This document shows, in pieces, positions 36,347 to 46,277 of a stretch of 64,000 nt of DNA. This stretch comes from Sphingobacterium pedocola (GTDB lineage Bacteria; Bacteroidota; Bacteroidia; Sphingobacteriales; Sphingobacteriaceae), in NCBI RefSeq assembly GCF_015209965.1, contig NZ_MU158693.1, positions 285,138-349,137 on the forward strand, read 5' to 3'. Position 1 is the stretch's first letter. Every line of letters starts with the position of its first letter. Under the pieces are notes generated by a model that was not told where the DNA came from, did not search any database, and saw only the letters and a list, made by a program, of their open reading frames with translations. The translations under genes and the position numbers were made by a program.

Positions 36347-37840
36347 TCACAGGACGGGGGCAAGAAGCCTACAAATAGAGTCGATTCCTCGCTTCCATTT
36401 AGGCCGCGATTGCCACATCGCTAAAGTTAATAAATCACACTCAAGCTTGTCGATTTCAAATTGTCGCTCCATTTCGGAACATAATTTTTGATCTGAAACT
36501 GCTGCTGCAACTTCATAGTTGATATAAAAACTGCGTATATCTAGATTCACTGTCCCTACAAATGCCAACTTTCCATCAACAGTAATTGTTTTCGCATGCA
36601 TAAATCCTCTATTATAAAGATAAACTTTTACACCACGTTCCAACAAAGGCTTCAAAAATGAAAACGAAGCATGATGCACAAGATAGGAGTCCGATTTTGC
36701 CGGGATCATCAATTCAACCTCGACCCCAGACGAAGCAGCGATCATTAAAACAGAGGCCAGCTCGTCACTAGGTATGTAATAAGGTGTGCACAGCTGTATT
36801 TTCGTATTCGCCTCGCCCAATGCAATAAGGATCGCTTCCATGTTAAACGGCCCCTTTGAAGCAGGATCACTCGACACAAAAGCAACAGCTGCGTTCTCGT
36901 TAGTATTTTTGTATTGTCTTAGTTCTTTTAAATAACCCTTTTCCAGCATAAATGGTTCGCCATCCGCCTGATTCCAAGAATGCCAAAAACCAACTTGCAA
37001 CATATTGATTGCCATTCCTTCAATACGTAGCGACGTATCCCGCCAATATACTGAATTATTGTTTTTTGGGTCATTGATATAGTTGTCTGAAATATTAATC
37101 CCGCCAATAAATCCAATCTCACCGTCTATTACTGCTATCTTTCTATGGTTCCGATAATTGCTGTTTGCCAGAGAAGAAAAGGTAACGGGCAAAAACGCGT
37201 TAAATTGAATATTCGATTTTACGCGCTCCATATACCTAACCAAAGCAGGAGAGCCAAAACTGTCTACAATAAGCCTAACTATAATACCCTCATTTGCCTT
37301 AGTTTCTAAAATATTTAAAATCTGAAGTCCTATATTATCTGGCTCGAAGATATAATATTCCAAATGAATGGAATGTTTAGCGGCTGTAAGTGCTTCGATA
37401 AAATATTCAAATTTTTCCTCCCCATTTACTAATAATTTCACCTCATTATTCATCGTGGGCGACGACAGTCTTTCATTCTTTAGAAAAGTAAAAACCCGTG
37501 AGAGATCACCTATATCATCGCGAATATCATGGATAAGTTCTTCCATGATAGGATCCAAACGCTCCCACTCTTTTTTTAACCGTACCGCTTGTCGCTGATT
37601 AATCCGCTGCATCTTTTTTACTTTGGAGAACTTCTGTCCAAAAAAATAATACAATAAGAGACCGATAACAGGCAAAAACACGATAACAAGAACCCAAGCC
37701 ATTGTCTTGCTAGGGTTTCTATTTTCAATTAAAAGGGTACTAATTACACCGATATATAAAAACAACGCCGGTAACCAATACCATTCCTGCAGTATATGGA
37801 AAAGCTCTTGTATTTTTTCTGTTCGTAAGATGTGTTGCAT
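36347..37840 (-). CDS. cls: Cardiolipin synthase (phospholipase D superfamily)
   Basis: 497 residues. Two N-terminal membrane spans (LPALFLYIGVISTLLI, AWVLVIVFLPVIGLLLYYF) precede two PLD motifs: NHRKIAVIDGEIGFIGG (about 230) and MHAKTITVDGKLAFVGTVN (about 410), each with the HxK core. It joins two phosphatidylglycerols into cardiolipin in the inner membrane. Length and layout are standard for Cls. Transcribed after the E2 operon terminator, as a single gene. Confidence 0.94.
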   Translation of the reverse strand: MQHILRTEKIQELFHILQEWYWLPALFLYIGVISTLLIENRNPSKTMAWVLVIVFLPVIGLLLYYFFGQKFSKVKKMQRINQRQAVRLKKEWERLDPIMEELIHDIRDDIGDLSRVFTFLKNERLSSPTMNNEVKLLVNGEEKFEYFIEALTAAKHSIHLEYYIFEPDNIGLQILNILETKANEGIIVRLIVDSFGSPALVRYMERVKSNIQFNAFLPVTFSSLANSNYRNHRKIAVIDGEIGFIGGINISDNYINDPKNNNSVYWRDTSLRIEGMAINMLQVGFWHSWNQADGEPFMLEKGYLKELRQYKNTNENAAVAFVSSDPASKGPFNMEAILIALGEANTKIQLCTPYYIPSDELASVLMIAASSGVEVELMIPAKSDSYLVHHASFSFLKPLLERGVKVYLYNRGFMHAKTITVDGKLAFVGTVNLDIRSFYINYEVAAAVSDQKLCSEMERQFEIDKLECDLLTLAMWQSRPKWKRGIDSICRLLAPVL

Positions 37841-37864
37841 TGTTAGCGATTGACTTGGTTAGCA

Positions 37865-37894
37865 ATAAAAGCTTCCCTGCGAGGAAGCTTTTAT
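37865..37894 (-). terminator. Terminator of the E2 gene
   Basis: A 12-bp stem ATAAAAGCTTCC / GGAAGCTTTTAT with a 6-base loop, six bases past the E2 stop codon. Confidence 0.75.
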
Positions 37895-37899
37895 ATGAT

Positions 37900-39243
37900 T
37901 TAAATCGTTCTGTCAGAATCCCAACTCTCTAAATAATCAGCTACTCTTTTTATAAATGTACCTCCTAATGCACCGTCTATAACCCGATGGTCATAAGACA
38001 TAGTGATATACATCATATGCCTTATGGCAATTACATCGCCGTGCTCCGTTTCTAGTACGGCAGGTTTTTTCTTAATCGTACCCACTGCTAAAATTGCAGC
38101 TTGAGGTTGATTAATAATAGGCATTCCAAAAATATTTCCGAATGCACCAATATTTGTAAATGTAAATGTCCCTCCTTGCGTATCGTCCGGTTTGAGCTGG
38201 TTCGTGCGAGCTCTATTAGCAAGGTCATTTACAGATTTGCTCAGTCCCACCAAACTCAATTGATCCGCATCTTTTATAACAGGTACAATCAGATTGCCGG
38301 TGGGCAACGCTGCGGCCATACCTACATTAATATGTTTACGCTTAATAATATTGTATCCATCGACCGAAACATTTACCATCGGAAAATCTTTCAATGCTTT
38401 GCTTATTGCTTCTATAATCAAAGGAGTGAATGTGATATTCTCTCCTTCGCGTTTCTTGAACGCATCCTTTACTTTATTTCTCCAGTTGACAAGATTGGTA
38501 ACATCTGCTTCGACCACCGAAAAAACATGTGGAGATGTCTTCACGCTGTTTACCATGTGATCCGAAATCAATCTACGCATTCTATCCATCTCTATGATCT
38601 CATCCCCATCCATGCTCTTCAAGACCTGAACTGCTGTTGATACATTTGGATTGGATATCCGTGAATCGCTTACAGGAGCTACTGAGCCAATACTAGCAGA
38701 TGATTGAATCGAACTTGAATCGCCCTTGGCTGCAATATAATCTAATACATCCTGCTTCGTAACACGGCCATCAGAACCGGACCCTAGAATTTTATCCAAT
38801 TCGTCCTGTGCGATCCCTTCTTCCTGTGCAATGCTTTTTACCAAAGGCGAATAAAATCTATTTTCACTCGTTATAGTCGCCTGTAAGGTATCTTGAGTTG
38901 GAAGTGCTTTATTTTCCAATGCGTCCAAACCGGGTACCGGCACGCCGAAATTATCTTGTGGTACTTCCCTTTGCTTTTCTGCTTCTTCAGCATCGCTTTC
39001 ACCTTCCACTTCCAAGATGGCAATCACATCGCCTACTTGTGCAATTTCACCTTCTGTAAAAAGAATTTCTTTCAATTTACCTGCTACCGGTGAAGGAACA
39101 TCCGAATCAACTTTATCAGTAGCGATCTCCACTACCGCTTCATCTTCTTGAATAGCATCCCCTAAGGACTTTAACCAATTTGTCAAAGTTGCTTCAGAAA
39201 CACTCTCGCCCATTTTTGGAAGCACCAGCTTATATATTCCCAT
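37900..39243 (-). CDS. Dihydrolipoamide acyltransferase (E2) of a 2-oxoacid dehydrogenase complex
   Basis: 447 residues with a single lipoyl domain (lipoyl Lys in EIATDKVDSDV, about residue 44), a flexible linker, an E1/E3-binding domain (FYSPLVKSIAQEEGI, GSGSDGRVTKQDVLDYI, about 132-170) and the catalytic domain ending with SYDHRVIDGALGG (active-site His and Asp). The EI-ATDKVDS lipoyl sequence and one lipoyl domain suggest the branched-chain complex, not pyruvate or 2-oxoglutarate, but this is inference. E1 and E3 genes are not adjacent. It lies 108 bases after cinA, same strand. Confidence 0.9.
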   Translation of the reverse strand: MGIYKLVLPKMGESVSEATLTNWLKSLGDAIQEDEAVVEIATDKVDSDVPSPVAGKLKEILFTEGEIAQVGDVIAILEVEGESDAEEAEKQREVPQDNFGVPVPGLDALENKALPTQDTLQATITSENRFYSPLVKSIAQEEGIAQDELDKILGSGSDGRVTKQDVLDYIAAKGDSSSIQSSASIGSVAPVSDSRISNPNVSTAVQVLKSMDGDEIIEMDRMRRLISDHMVNSVKTSPHVFSVVEADVTNLVNWRNKVKDAFKKREGENITFTPLIIEAISKALKDFPMVNVSVDGYNIIKRKHINVGMAAALPTGNLIVPVIKDADQLSLVGLSKSVNDLANRARTNQLKPDDTQGGTFTFTNIGAFGNIFGMPIINQPQAAILAVGTIKKKPAVLETEHGDVIAIRHMMYITMSYDHRVIDGALGGTFIKRVADYLESWDSDRTI

Positions 39244-39351
39244 ATTGATATCGTCTTTAAAGCCCCTAAATTAAATATTTATGAGTATAATATTCGCAAA
39301 CAAAAATTAAATATTTAGAATTCAACAAAATTCAAAATATAATTTCAATAT

Positions 39352-40602
39352 TTATATCGATTCCTTCACATACAAGTTCCACAGCAAAAGAAGCGCCTGC
39401 ATCGCGCTTCTTTCGATATTTATTTGTCGATTATTATTAAACTGGAATTTCTTTGTAACAGTTTCATTTTTCCCAGCTACTGCTATCCAAACTGTACCGA
39501 CAGGTTTTTCAAGGGTTCCGCCGGAGGGCCCCGCAATACCACTGGTCGCTACAGCATATTCTGCACCGCTTATCCGTTGCACCCCTTTTGCCATTTCAAC
39601 AACAGTCTGCTCGCTCACCGCTCCGAACTCGTCAAGCGTATTTTTATTGACACCCAGTACCTCTTGTTTGATATGATTTGCGTAAGCCACTATTCCGCAA
39701 TCGAACACTTTACTGGCTCCCTTGTATTTAGTTAAATTACTCGAAATTGTACCTCCGGTGCAACTCTCTGCGAATGCAATTTTCAGATTAGCCTCACCGA
39801 AGTTTTTGATGATCGCCTCTTCGAAGGAAATATCTTCCTTAGCGACCACGTATTCCTTTAATCGTTCCGAAATGCGCTCTGCGAAGTTCTCCGTATCCGT
39901 TCGTAATAAATTCGCATCTGTTCCGGTGGCAGATAGCCGCAGCCTCACTAATCCAATTTTGGGTAAATACGCTAATTTAATGTAATGGGGTAAAGATGCT
40001 TCGATATCAGCGATTTGTTCTGCCAAAAAGGACTCCCCTAATCCGGCGGTAAGAATATGACTGTGATAAACGCGCACCTGGCTTCGCATAGCCATCAGCC
40101 TTGGCATTATATGCTTTTCCATTAAAAACTTCATTTCAAATGGAACCCCGGGTAAAAAAACAAAACAGCGACTGTCTCTTTCTACCCACATGCCAGGAGC
40201 AGTACCAACATCATTAAATAAAACTTGAGCGCATTCCAATACATCGGCTTGTGTATAATTGGATATTGGCATCTCGCCACGACCGATGCGCAGAAAGATC
40301 TGTTTGACGTGATCAAGTACCTGCTGATTTCGAACAAATGGGGATTCGAAGAATTGGGAAATTGTTTCTTTAGTGACATCATCTTTTGTGGGACCTAAAC
40401 CGCCTGTTACTATTACAAAATCCGAACGTGAGGAGGCCTCTAACAGCGCTTTCGAGATATCTTCTCTTCGATCAGATATCGAAGTAATAAATCGGATAGC
40501 AATATCTGCCTGTCCGAGATACTGGGCAATCCACGCAGAATTTGTATCCACAATTTGACCCAGTAAAATTTCGTCTCCTATGGTTATGATTTCAGCGTTC
40601 AT
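39352..40602 (-). CDS. cinA: Competence/damage-inducible protein CinA (nicotinamide-nucleotide amidase)
   Basis: 416 residues, full length. N-terminal MoCF-like domain (IITIGDEILLGQIVDTN, VTGGLGPTKDDVTKE) and C-terminal PncC domain (FAESCTGGTISSNLT, GAVSEQTVVEMAKG, ATSGIAGPSGGTLEKPVGTV). The protein salvages NMN and removes ADP-ribose by-products in known relatives. It starts 23 bases after the lptD stop, so it is probably co-transcribed with lptD. Confidence 0.95.
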   Translation of the reverse strand: MNAEIITIGDEILLGQIVDTNSAWIAQYLGQADIAIRFITSISDRREDISKALLEASSRSDFVIVTGGLGPTKDDVTKETISQFFESPFVRNQQVLDHVKQIFLRIGRGEMPISNYTQADVLECAQVLFNDVGTAPGMWVERDSRCFVFLPGVPFEMKFLMEKHIMPRLMAMRSQVRVYHSHILTAGLGESFLAEQIADIEASLPHYIKLAYLPKIGLVRLRLSATGTDANLLRTDTENFAERISERLKEYVVAKEDISFEEAIIKNFGEANLKIAFAESCTGGTISSNLTKYKGASKVFDCGIVAYANHIKQEVLGVNKNTLDEFGAVSEQTVVEMAKGVQRISGAEYAVATSGIAGPSGGTLEKPVGTVWIAVAGKNETVTKKFQFNNNRQINIERSAMQALLLLWNLYVKESI

Positions 40603-40625
40603 AGCGCATAGTTACCAAAAAATTA

Positions 40626-43274
40626 TTAATAATTATAATGACTATTTCGCTTCGTCAATTTAAGATCTTGTAAGATGCTCGCTTTGGCTCGTATGGTTAC
40701 ATTATAACTTTGATACCGCCCAAAAGGAACCCAGCCGAAAGACATGTCCCAACAATGTAGATCACGATATATAGAAAAACGTGTTAAAGAAACTTCCTTC
40801 TGTTTAAAATCATATCCACTATTAAATTGTATCTTCCATTTCGGTGTTACATTAAAGTCGCCGTGTAGGTTCACCGTAGCAGTATAGTCGCCGACTTCTT
40901 TACGCTCCACCCCATCAAAACGACGACTATATTGGAAACTAAAGGATCCGGCTAAGTTCCAAGGAATATTGAAATCTACAAAAGCATTTGGATCCGTACT
41001 TATTCTAGCCAATGCATCAGATTGCTCTTGGGTCATGGCTGGCATATTATTCCGAAGGGAATCAATATTATCACTCCTACTTTTGGATGCATCCGGATTA
41101 AAACTATAGTCAAAAGATAAACCAAAATTAGTAAGACGGGCAAGTTTCCCATCCTCAATAGCAAACCGGTTGTAGCGTTGTCCCCGGTCATCGAGCTGAT
41201 AGGGATCAAATGATCCGTTAAAATTCAAGTTTATTTTCTGGTTAAATAAAGAGGTTCTTCCAGAAAAGCTGATTGTGGAAAGTTTCAATGAATCGGCAGC
41301 GAAATTGTAATTTCCGCTAAATGTCAACCCCTGTATAATTGGGACTTTTTTAAATCCCTTACCTGTCGTATCATTCTCCGTCCTAACTTTTGCTTCAATG
41401 TTGTTATCTACCGAAAAACCGATTCCCGCAGATTGTCCCGATGACGGAGAGCCATAAATTGCCCCTTCAAAGATAGAATAATCTCGTAACCTACCGCTCT
41501 CATCTACATAAGACTTATAAAAACCATACATCGGATCGGAAAAATCGGGGCGGTAGTTGAAATTCACAGATGGCGTTACCACATGACGTATGGCTTCAAC
41601 TTTGCCAATTTTGGGATACATCCCGTATATCTTGGTAGAAAGTCCACTTGAAAATGAATAGTCATACGCCCTTCTAAATCCTTGAAGCGTATCTCTTACC
41701 GTTTCGAATCCGTTAATCGTGTTTTCTGAACGATTACGAATAGACTGAAGATACCATCTCTCGGTGTAATTCATTGAGGTATTAAATTGAAAGTATTTAA
41801 ACGCGTTCAAACTCAAGCTCACCGGAATACTATGTTGGAATCCATTCGTAAAACGTTTTAAGGATTCTTTTTTAAACAAAGTAGAATCTCCCGTAGAAAT
41901 AGTATTTCTTCCCTGTAAACTATACCCTACTGTAATGCGTTGATACCACTTCTGCTCACCTACACGGTCTTTAGAATCGAATGGATTAAAAGTGGCCACA
42001 TTTAAACTAAAAGTAGGTAATTCCAAGTCCACTTTACCGGAAGTCATATCTTGACGATGGCTGAGGCTAGACGTAAAGTTTACTTTACCATCTGCAAACA
42101 CTCTACCGTAACTGATCGAAGATGACATGTTGTTGCGGGTCAGCTGATCATAGTCATACGTACTATTTGCTCCTGTATTTTGAAAATAGGAACCCGTACC
42201 AAAATTAACCGACGCCGAAAAAGAAGTCCCGGGATTGGCTTCTTGACGTTGCGTGTGATTCCATGTTACATTAAAATCTTTATTAGTACCATAGTTATCC
42301 GACCCCTCAACTCCCGTCTTAGTCCATGCATAGCGAAGATTAAAACCACCGCTATATTTGTAATTCACCATATAATTGGTACGCATAGAAGCCTCCCATG
42401 AGCCTCTGGAATAAAAGCTGCCTCTAAATTCGGTATCCCAATAATCATTAAATGTTAAATACCAGCCTAAATCCCGCAAAGCAAATCCTCTCGCCGCATC
42501 CTCACCAAAAGACGGAAATAAAAATCCAGAAGATTTTTTATCCTGCTTCGGAAAAAAACCAAACGGGATTGCGACAAACTTTATGGGGATCCCTTGCACC
42601 ACTAAATAAGAAGGTCCAGCTATAATCTGTTTATCGAGCACTATACCCTTGGTTATATGAATACCAAAATGAGTGTGCGGCTCAGGAAGATCACAGGTAC
42701 TATATAAACCATGGTAGATAGACATCTCATCATACATATTCTTACGAACCGCGCGTGCTTGGATAAAACCTCCATCCACCTCTGTCATTATTCCAAAGGT
42801 CTTACCTTCTTGTGTTTTATAATTATATGTTAGCGAGTCTACCGCCTTAGGTGTATCATTTGGAAATAAGGCAACAGGCCGGCCTACATACTTATCGTTG
42901 TGGTCCATTACACCGCTTGCATATAAGAGATTATTATTCCGATCCAAACGGATATAATCTGCGGAAAGTTCAAAGTCTTGATATTTTACTTTTGCCCCTT
43001 TATATAAATGTACAATGTTTTTGCTCACCTCATTCCAAGAAGAGTCATTTGCTACGATAGTCACTACAGTTTCTAACCCACTGTCGTCCTTCATGACAAC
43101 AGTGTCTTTCCCCGAAGAAGTGCGCAGATGATTTTTGCTTGTATCCTGTACAATTAAACTTGTATCTTGCGCGTTGTTTTTGATGCTGTCGGGTGTTACG
43201 ACTTGTCCGATGACGGAATTAGATCCTAACAACAGGAACATAAAAGAAAAGAAAATACAAGTTAACGCCTTCAA
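40626..43274 (-). CDS. lptD: LPS-assembly outer membrane protein LptD, Bacteroidota type
   Basis: 882 residues with a signal peptide. The N-terminal part holds OstA/LptA-like beta-jellyroll strands (VHLYKGAKVKYQDFELSADY, YASGVMDHNDKYVGRPV), and the remainder is a large barrel (LRDLGWYLTFNDYWDTEFRG and many similar strands) ending near MSFGWVPFGRYQSYNVTIRA. It inserts LPS into the outer leaflet with LptE. The divergent amidase gene and the downstream cinA mark the two sides of an envelope-gene cluster. A perfect minus-strand -7 box TAATTTTG is at 43329-43322, about 50 bases upstream. Confidence 0.9.
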   Translation of the reverse strand: MKALTCIFFSFMFLLLGSNSVIGQVVTPDSIKNNAQDTSLIVQDTSKNHLRTSSGKDTVVMKDDSGLETVVTIVANDSSWNEVSKNIVHLYKGAKVKYQDFELSADYIRLDRNNNLLYASGVMDHNDKYVGRPVALFPNDTPKAVDSLTYNYKTQEGKTFGIMTEVDGGFIQARAVRKNMYDEMSIYHGLYSTCDLPEPHTHFGIHITKGIVLDKQIIAGPSYLVVQGIPIKFVAIPFGFFPKQDKKSSGFLFPSFGEDAARGFALRDLGWYLTFNDYWDTEFRGSFYSRGSWEASMRTNYMVNYKYSGGFNLRYAWTKTGVEGSDNYGTNKDFNVTWNHTQRQEANPGTSFSASVNFGTGSYFQNTGANSTYDYDQLTRNNMSSSISYGRVFADGKVNFTSSLSHRQDMTSGKVDLELPTFSLNVATFNPFDSKDRVGEQKWYQRITVGYSLQGRNTISTGDSTLFKKESLKRFTNGFQHSIPVSLSLNAFKYFQFNTSMNYTERWYLQSIRNRSENTINGFETVRDTLQGFRRAYDYSFSSGLSTKIYGMYPKIGKVEAIRHVVTPSVNFNYRPDFSDPMYGFYKSYVDESGRLRDYSIFEGAIYGSPSSGQSAGIGFSVDNNIEAKVRTENDTTGKGFKKVPIIQGLTFSGNYNFAADSLKLSTISFSGRTSLFNQKINLNFNGSFDPYQLDDRGQRYNRFAIEDGKLARLTNFGLSFDYSFNPDASKSRSDNIDSLRNNMPAMTQEQSDALARISTDPNAFVDFNIPWNLAGSFSFQYSRRFDGVERKEVGDYTATVNLHGDFNVTPKWKIQFNSGYDFKQKEVSLTRFSIYRDLHCWDMSFGWVPFGRYQSYNVTIRAKASILQDLKLTKRNSHYNY

Positions 43275-43321
43275 AATGAATTACGAATATTATTTTTGTG
43301 GTAAATTTAAACTGTTGTTGG

Positions 43322-43329
43322 CAAAATTA
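43322..43329 (-). promoter_or_regulatory. -7 box TAATTTTG for lptD-cinA
   Basis: Exact TAnnTTTG match on the minus strand, placed to give a leader of about 40 bases. No -33 TTTG was found at the right distance. Confidence 0.35.
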
Positions 43330-43442
43330 GTCAAAAAACAATTAGAAAAAACTAGTATTTTTCGCATGTTCCATTATTCAAATTATCGTTGTCACCCATC
43401 GTTAATGAAACTACAACGGCAAATTTGTAAAATATTATACAG

Positions 43443-44297
43443 ATGAAGTTTATAAATAATGTTAAAAAATCAAGTTTAGTTGTCACCCTCTGCTTCATAC
43501 CCCTCCTTTTTACCGCTTTTCATCCGATAAAAAGGAGTGGCTCTCCTCCAAAAATGAGCTTCACCGTAGTAATAGATCCCGGTCACGGAGGAAATAAACC
43601 GGGTGCAAGAGGCCGGCAATCGGCAGAAAAGGACATTGTTTTGGATGTATCCAAGAAACTAAAAAAAATGTTAGAAGACAGCATTCCCGATATACAGGTT
43701 ATCCTGACCCGTTCTACGGATGTTGACGTGGAATTTTACAAACGGACGGATATCGCAAATAAAAACCATGCGGATCTTTTTATATCCATTCATGCTAATT
43801 CCGCTGATCGGGATATCCGAGTAAAGAATAGGCAAGGACGATACGTTAATTCAGTAAAGCGCAATCCCGGTGTCAAGGGAACCGAAACCTTGGTGTTGGG
43901 TTTCCATCGAATCAATGAACAAGATGTAGCCATCCGTGAAAATGCAGATATATTATTAGAAGACAACTATGAAGAAAATTATCATGGTTTTGACCCCAAA
44001 GACCCCTCCAGTTATATTGTATTTAAGCTGATGAAAAGACAGTTTAGGGACCAAAGCATTAAATTAGCATCACTTATGCAGCACGAATATATCAAATCTT
44101 CCCGTGGGAGTCGGGGTGTTAAAGAACAGGGGCTTGCTGTTCTAGCCAAAGCAGGGATGCCCGCGGTACTGACAGAAATCGGATTCATAAGTAGCCCCGA
44201 AGAAGAAGCTTATATGCTCTCTCAAACTGGACAACAGGAAATCGTGACTAATCTTTTTTACGCTATCAAAACGTTCAAAACCGCAAATAAAAAATAA
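43443..44297 (+). CDS. N-acetylmuramoyl-L-alanine amidase (Amidase_3), first of two
   Basis: 284 residues. An N-terminal signal/anchor (SSLVVTLCFIPLLFTAFHP) is followed by the zinc amidase fold: His in IDPGHGG, Glu in SAEKDI, His in ISIHANS, and the catalytic Glu in LTEIGFIS. An insertion of about 60 residues between the second and third parts (RRVKN/GTETLVLGF region) distinguishes the Bacteroidota type. It cuts the peptide from peptidoglycan glycan strands in the periplasm, for cell separation. It is divergent from lptD and followed 42 bases later by a paralog, then mlaD. Confidence 0.92.
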   Translation: MKFINNVKKSSLVVTLCFIPLLFTAFHPIKRSGSPPKMSFTVVIDPGHGGNKPGARGRQSAEKDIVLDVSKKLKKMLEDSIPDIQVILTRSTDVDVEFYKRTDIANKNHADLFISIHANSADRDIRVKNRQGRYVNSVKRNPGVKGTETLVLGFHRINEQDVAIRENADILLEDNYEENYHGFDPKDPSSYIVFKLMKRQFRDQSIKLASLMQHEYIKSSRGSRGVKEQGLAVLAKAGMPAVLTEIGFISSPEEEAYMLSQTGQQEIVTNLFYAIKTFKTANKK

Positions 44298-44339
44298 CAA
44301 TCTTACTTCCTAAACTGGAAAAGCTAAATATCAATAACT

Positions 44340-45221
44340 TTGAAAAACTACAAGAGAATAAATATACTCCATTCAGCAAGTAAAACTGCATTACTACTAA
44401 CCGTATTTATATTGATCACTGCATGGGTGCCTAGCAAGTATCATGACGCTGTTTCTCCCCGAGGCATGGAACACAAAATGAAAACCATCGTACTTGATGC
44501 CGGCCATGGCGGTCATGATCCCGGTGCAGTGGGCAGGAAATCAAAGGAAAAAGACATTGCCCTACAAGTGGTGTTAAAACTGGGCAAGCGTATAGAAGAG
44601 AGCCTGCCCGGTGTAAAAGTTATTTACACCCGGACGACAGATGTATATCCCAAACTATACGAACGTCCGGCACTAGCGAACAAACATAAAGCCGACTTAT
44701 TTATTTCTGTACATTGTAATTCTGGAGGAGCCACTACCCGTAGGGTCAAGAATTCAAAAGGGAGGTACATAACAAGATCTGTATTAAACACTTCCGCGAA
44801 AGGGACGGAAACACTGGTATGTGGTTTTAACAGATTGGATCAGCAAGATGTCGCTATCCGAGAAAATGCTTCCATCCTGTCCGAAGAAAATTACCAAGAC
44901 AACTATAATGGATTCGACCCCAACGACCCATCCAGTTATATCGTCTTTAAGTTAATGAAAAGACAGTTTCGAGATCAGAGCATTAAATTAGCGACGTACA
45001 TGCAAAACGAATATTCAAGTGCATCACGTACTAACCGCGGCGTGAAAGAACAAGGACTTGCGGTATTAGCTACAGCGGGCATGCCGTCCGTATTAACGGA
45101 GATCGGTTTTATCAGCAATCCAAGCGAAGAAGATTTTATGATGTCATCAGCTGGCCAAAAAGAAATTGTAGAAAATCTTTTTAATGCGATTAAAACTTAC
45201 AAAACATCCGTTGAAAAATAA
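44340..45221 (+). CDS. N-acetylmuramoyl-L-alanine amidase (Amidase_3), second of two
   Basis: 293 residues from a TTG start. The TTG start is needed: the next in-frame ATG (44466) would remove the export signal (TALLLTVFILITAWVPSKY). All zinc ligands and the catalytic Glu are present (LDAGHGG, KEKDI, ISVHCNS, LTEIGFIS). The protein is highly similar to the preceding one, with long identical blocks such as YIVFKLMKRQFRDQSIKLA, so the pair arose by tandem duplication. A TAACTTTG sequence overlaps the TTG; here it is probably not a promoter. Confidence 0.9.
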   Translation: MKNYKRINILHSASKTALLLTVFILITAWVPSKYHDAVSPRGMEHKMKTIVLDAGHGGHDPGAVGRKSKEKDIALQVVLKLGKRIEESLPGVKVIYTRTTDVYPKLYERPALANKHKADLFISVHCNSGGATTRRVKNSKGRYITRSVLNTSAKGTETLVCGFNRLDQQDVAIRENASILSEENYQDNYNGFDPNDPSSYIVFKLMKRQFRDQSIKLATYMQNEYSSASRTNRGVKEQGLAVLATAGMPSVLTEIGFISNPSEEDFMMSSAGQKEIVENLFNAIKTYKTSVEK

Positions 45222-45275
45222 ATAATTTACTATTTTCGTGTACTGACGTATTAGAGTTCCCTAAAACATATCATT

Positions 45276-46223
45276 TTGAAAATATCAAACGAAACAAAAG
45301 TAGGTGCCCTGACAGCAATAGCGATTGCTATTTTATTTATTGGATACAGTTTTCTTAAAGGAAATGATGTTTTTAGCAGTGAAAACACCTATTATACCGA
45401 CTACGACAATGTAGACGGACTAACCGTATCCAAACCCGTAATGGTAAATGGATATCAGATCGGTCGTGTTTCTAAAATGGATCTGGTGAAAAATGGTAAA
45501 ATAAGAACTGAATTTAAAATCAACGACAATTACGATATACCGTCTAATACAGTGGCCCGTATCGTAAGCGCTGATTTATTGGGAAGCAAGGCTATTGTTT
45601 TCGATCTGGGAAATAGTAAGACTTTTGCAAAAAGTGGAGATCCCCTCCTTTCAGACGTACAAGCTAATTTGATGGAAAAGGTAGAACCACTCCAAAAGAA
45701 AATCGAAAATTTAGTTGTCAAATTGGATTCAGTATTATCAGCAGTCAACACCGCATTGGATGACGAATTTCAAAGAGACTTCAAAAGTAGCTTGAGCAGT
45801 ATTTCCATCTCCTTGAATAATATGGAAAAAATCACGAATGAAGTAGAAGGGTTAATGGGCTCTGAACGGATTAGACTGGCTAAAATCATGCAAAATCTCG
45901 AGTCGATTACAGGAAATTTCAAAAACAATAACCGCAAGATCAATTCGATATTATCCAATCTGGACAATTTTTCTGACGATTTAGCGAAGACTGAAATCAA
46001 AGCTACTATCGATAATGCCAATAAGGCAATGAAAGATGTGCAGGCGATAACCGACAAGATTAATAACGGAGAAGGTTCAATTGGCCTATTGGTCAACGAC
46101 GACCAACTGTACAATAATTTAAATAATGCGTCCGAAAACTTAGATCAATTAGTCGAAGATGTTAAAAATAATCCGGGCAAGTACTTAAAGATTTCAATCT
46201 TTGGTAAAAAGGATACAAAATAA
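45276..46223 (+). CDS. MlaD/MCE family lipid-transport protein
   Basis: 315 residues from a TTG start (MKISNETKVGALTAIAIAIL), which supplies the N-terminal membrane anchor expected of MlaD. The MCE domain (about 38-115) has YTDYDNVDGLTVSKPVMVNG and GSKAIVFDLG. The C-terminal half is a long coiled-coil (KIENLVVKLDSVLSAVNTAL, many NN/KI repeats). Such proteins form hexameric rings that hand phospholipids across the periplasm together with MlaEF, which are not encoded here. The amidase-mlaD order is a recurring Bacteroidota arrangement. Confidence 0.9.
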   Translation: MKISNETKVGALTAIAIAILFIGYSFLKGNDVFSSENTYYTDYDNVDGLTVSKPVMVNGYQIGRVSKMDLVKNGKIRTEFKINDNYDIPSNTVARIVSADLLGSKAIVFDLGNSKTFAKSGDPLLSDVQANLMEKVEPLQKKIENLVVKLDSVLSAVNTALDDEFQRDFKSSLSSISISLNNMEKITNEVEGLMGSERIRLAKIMQNLESITGNFKNNNRKINSILSNLDNFSDDLAKTEIKATIDNANKAMKDVQAITDKINNGEGSIGLLVNDDQLYNNLNNASENLDQLVEDVKNNPGKYLKISIFGKKDTK

Positions 46224-46267
46224 CAAAAAGAACCCCGATTTGAGCTCAAATCGGGGTTCTTTTTGTT
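46222..46267. terminator. Perfect 46-base palindromic terminator
   Basis: A perfect palindrome centred on GAGCTC, with AACAAAAAGAACCCCGATTT as left arm. The flanking A/T runs make it two-way for the convergent genes ending at 46223 and 46278. Confidence 0.9.
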
Positions 46268-46277
46268 CCAATATTTT

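Noticed and set aside
38101..38640. A 179-codon plus-strand frame antisense to the E2 gene
   Set aside because: The minus-strand E2 has complete lipoyl, binding and catalytic motifs; the antisense protein has none.
43135..43446. A 103-codon frame running from the start of lptD into the amidase gene
   Set aside because: It crosses the divergent promoter region and is antisense to the LptD signal peptide.
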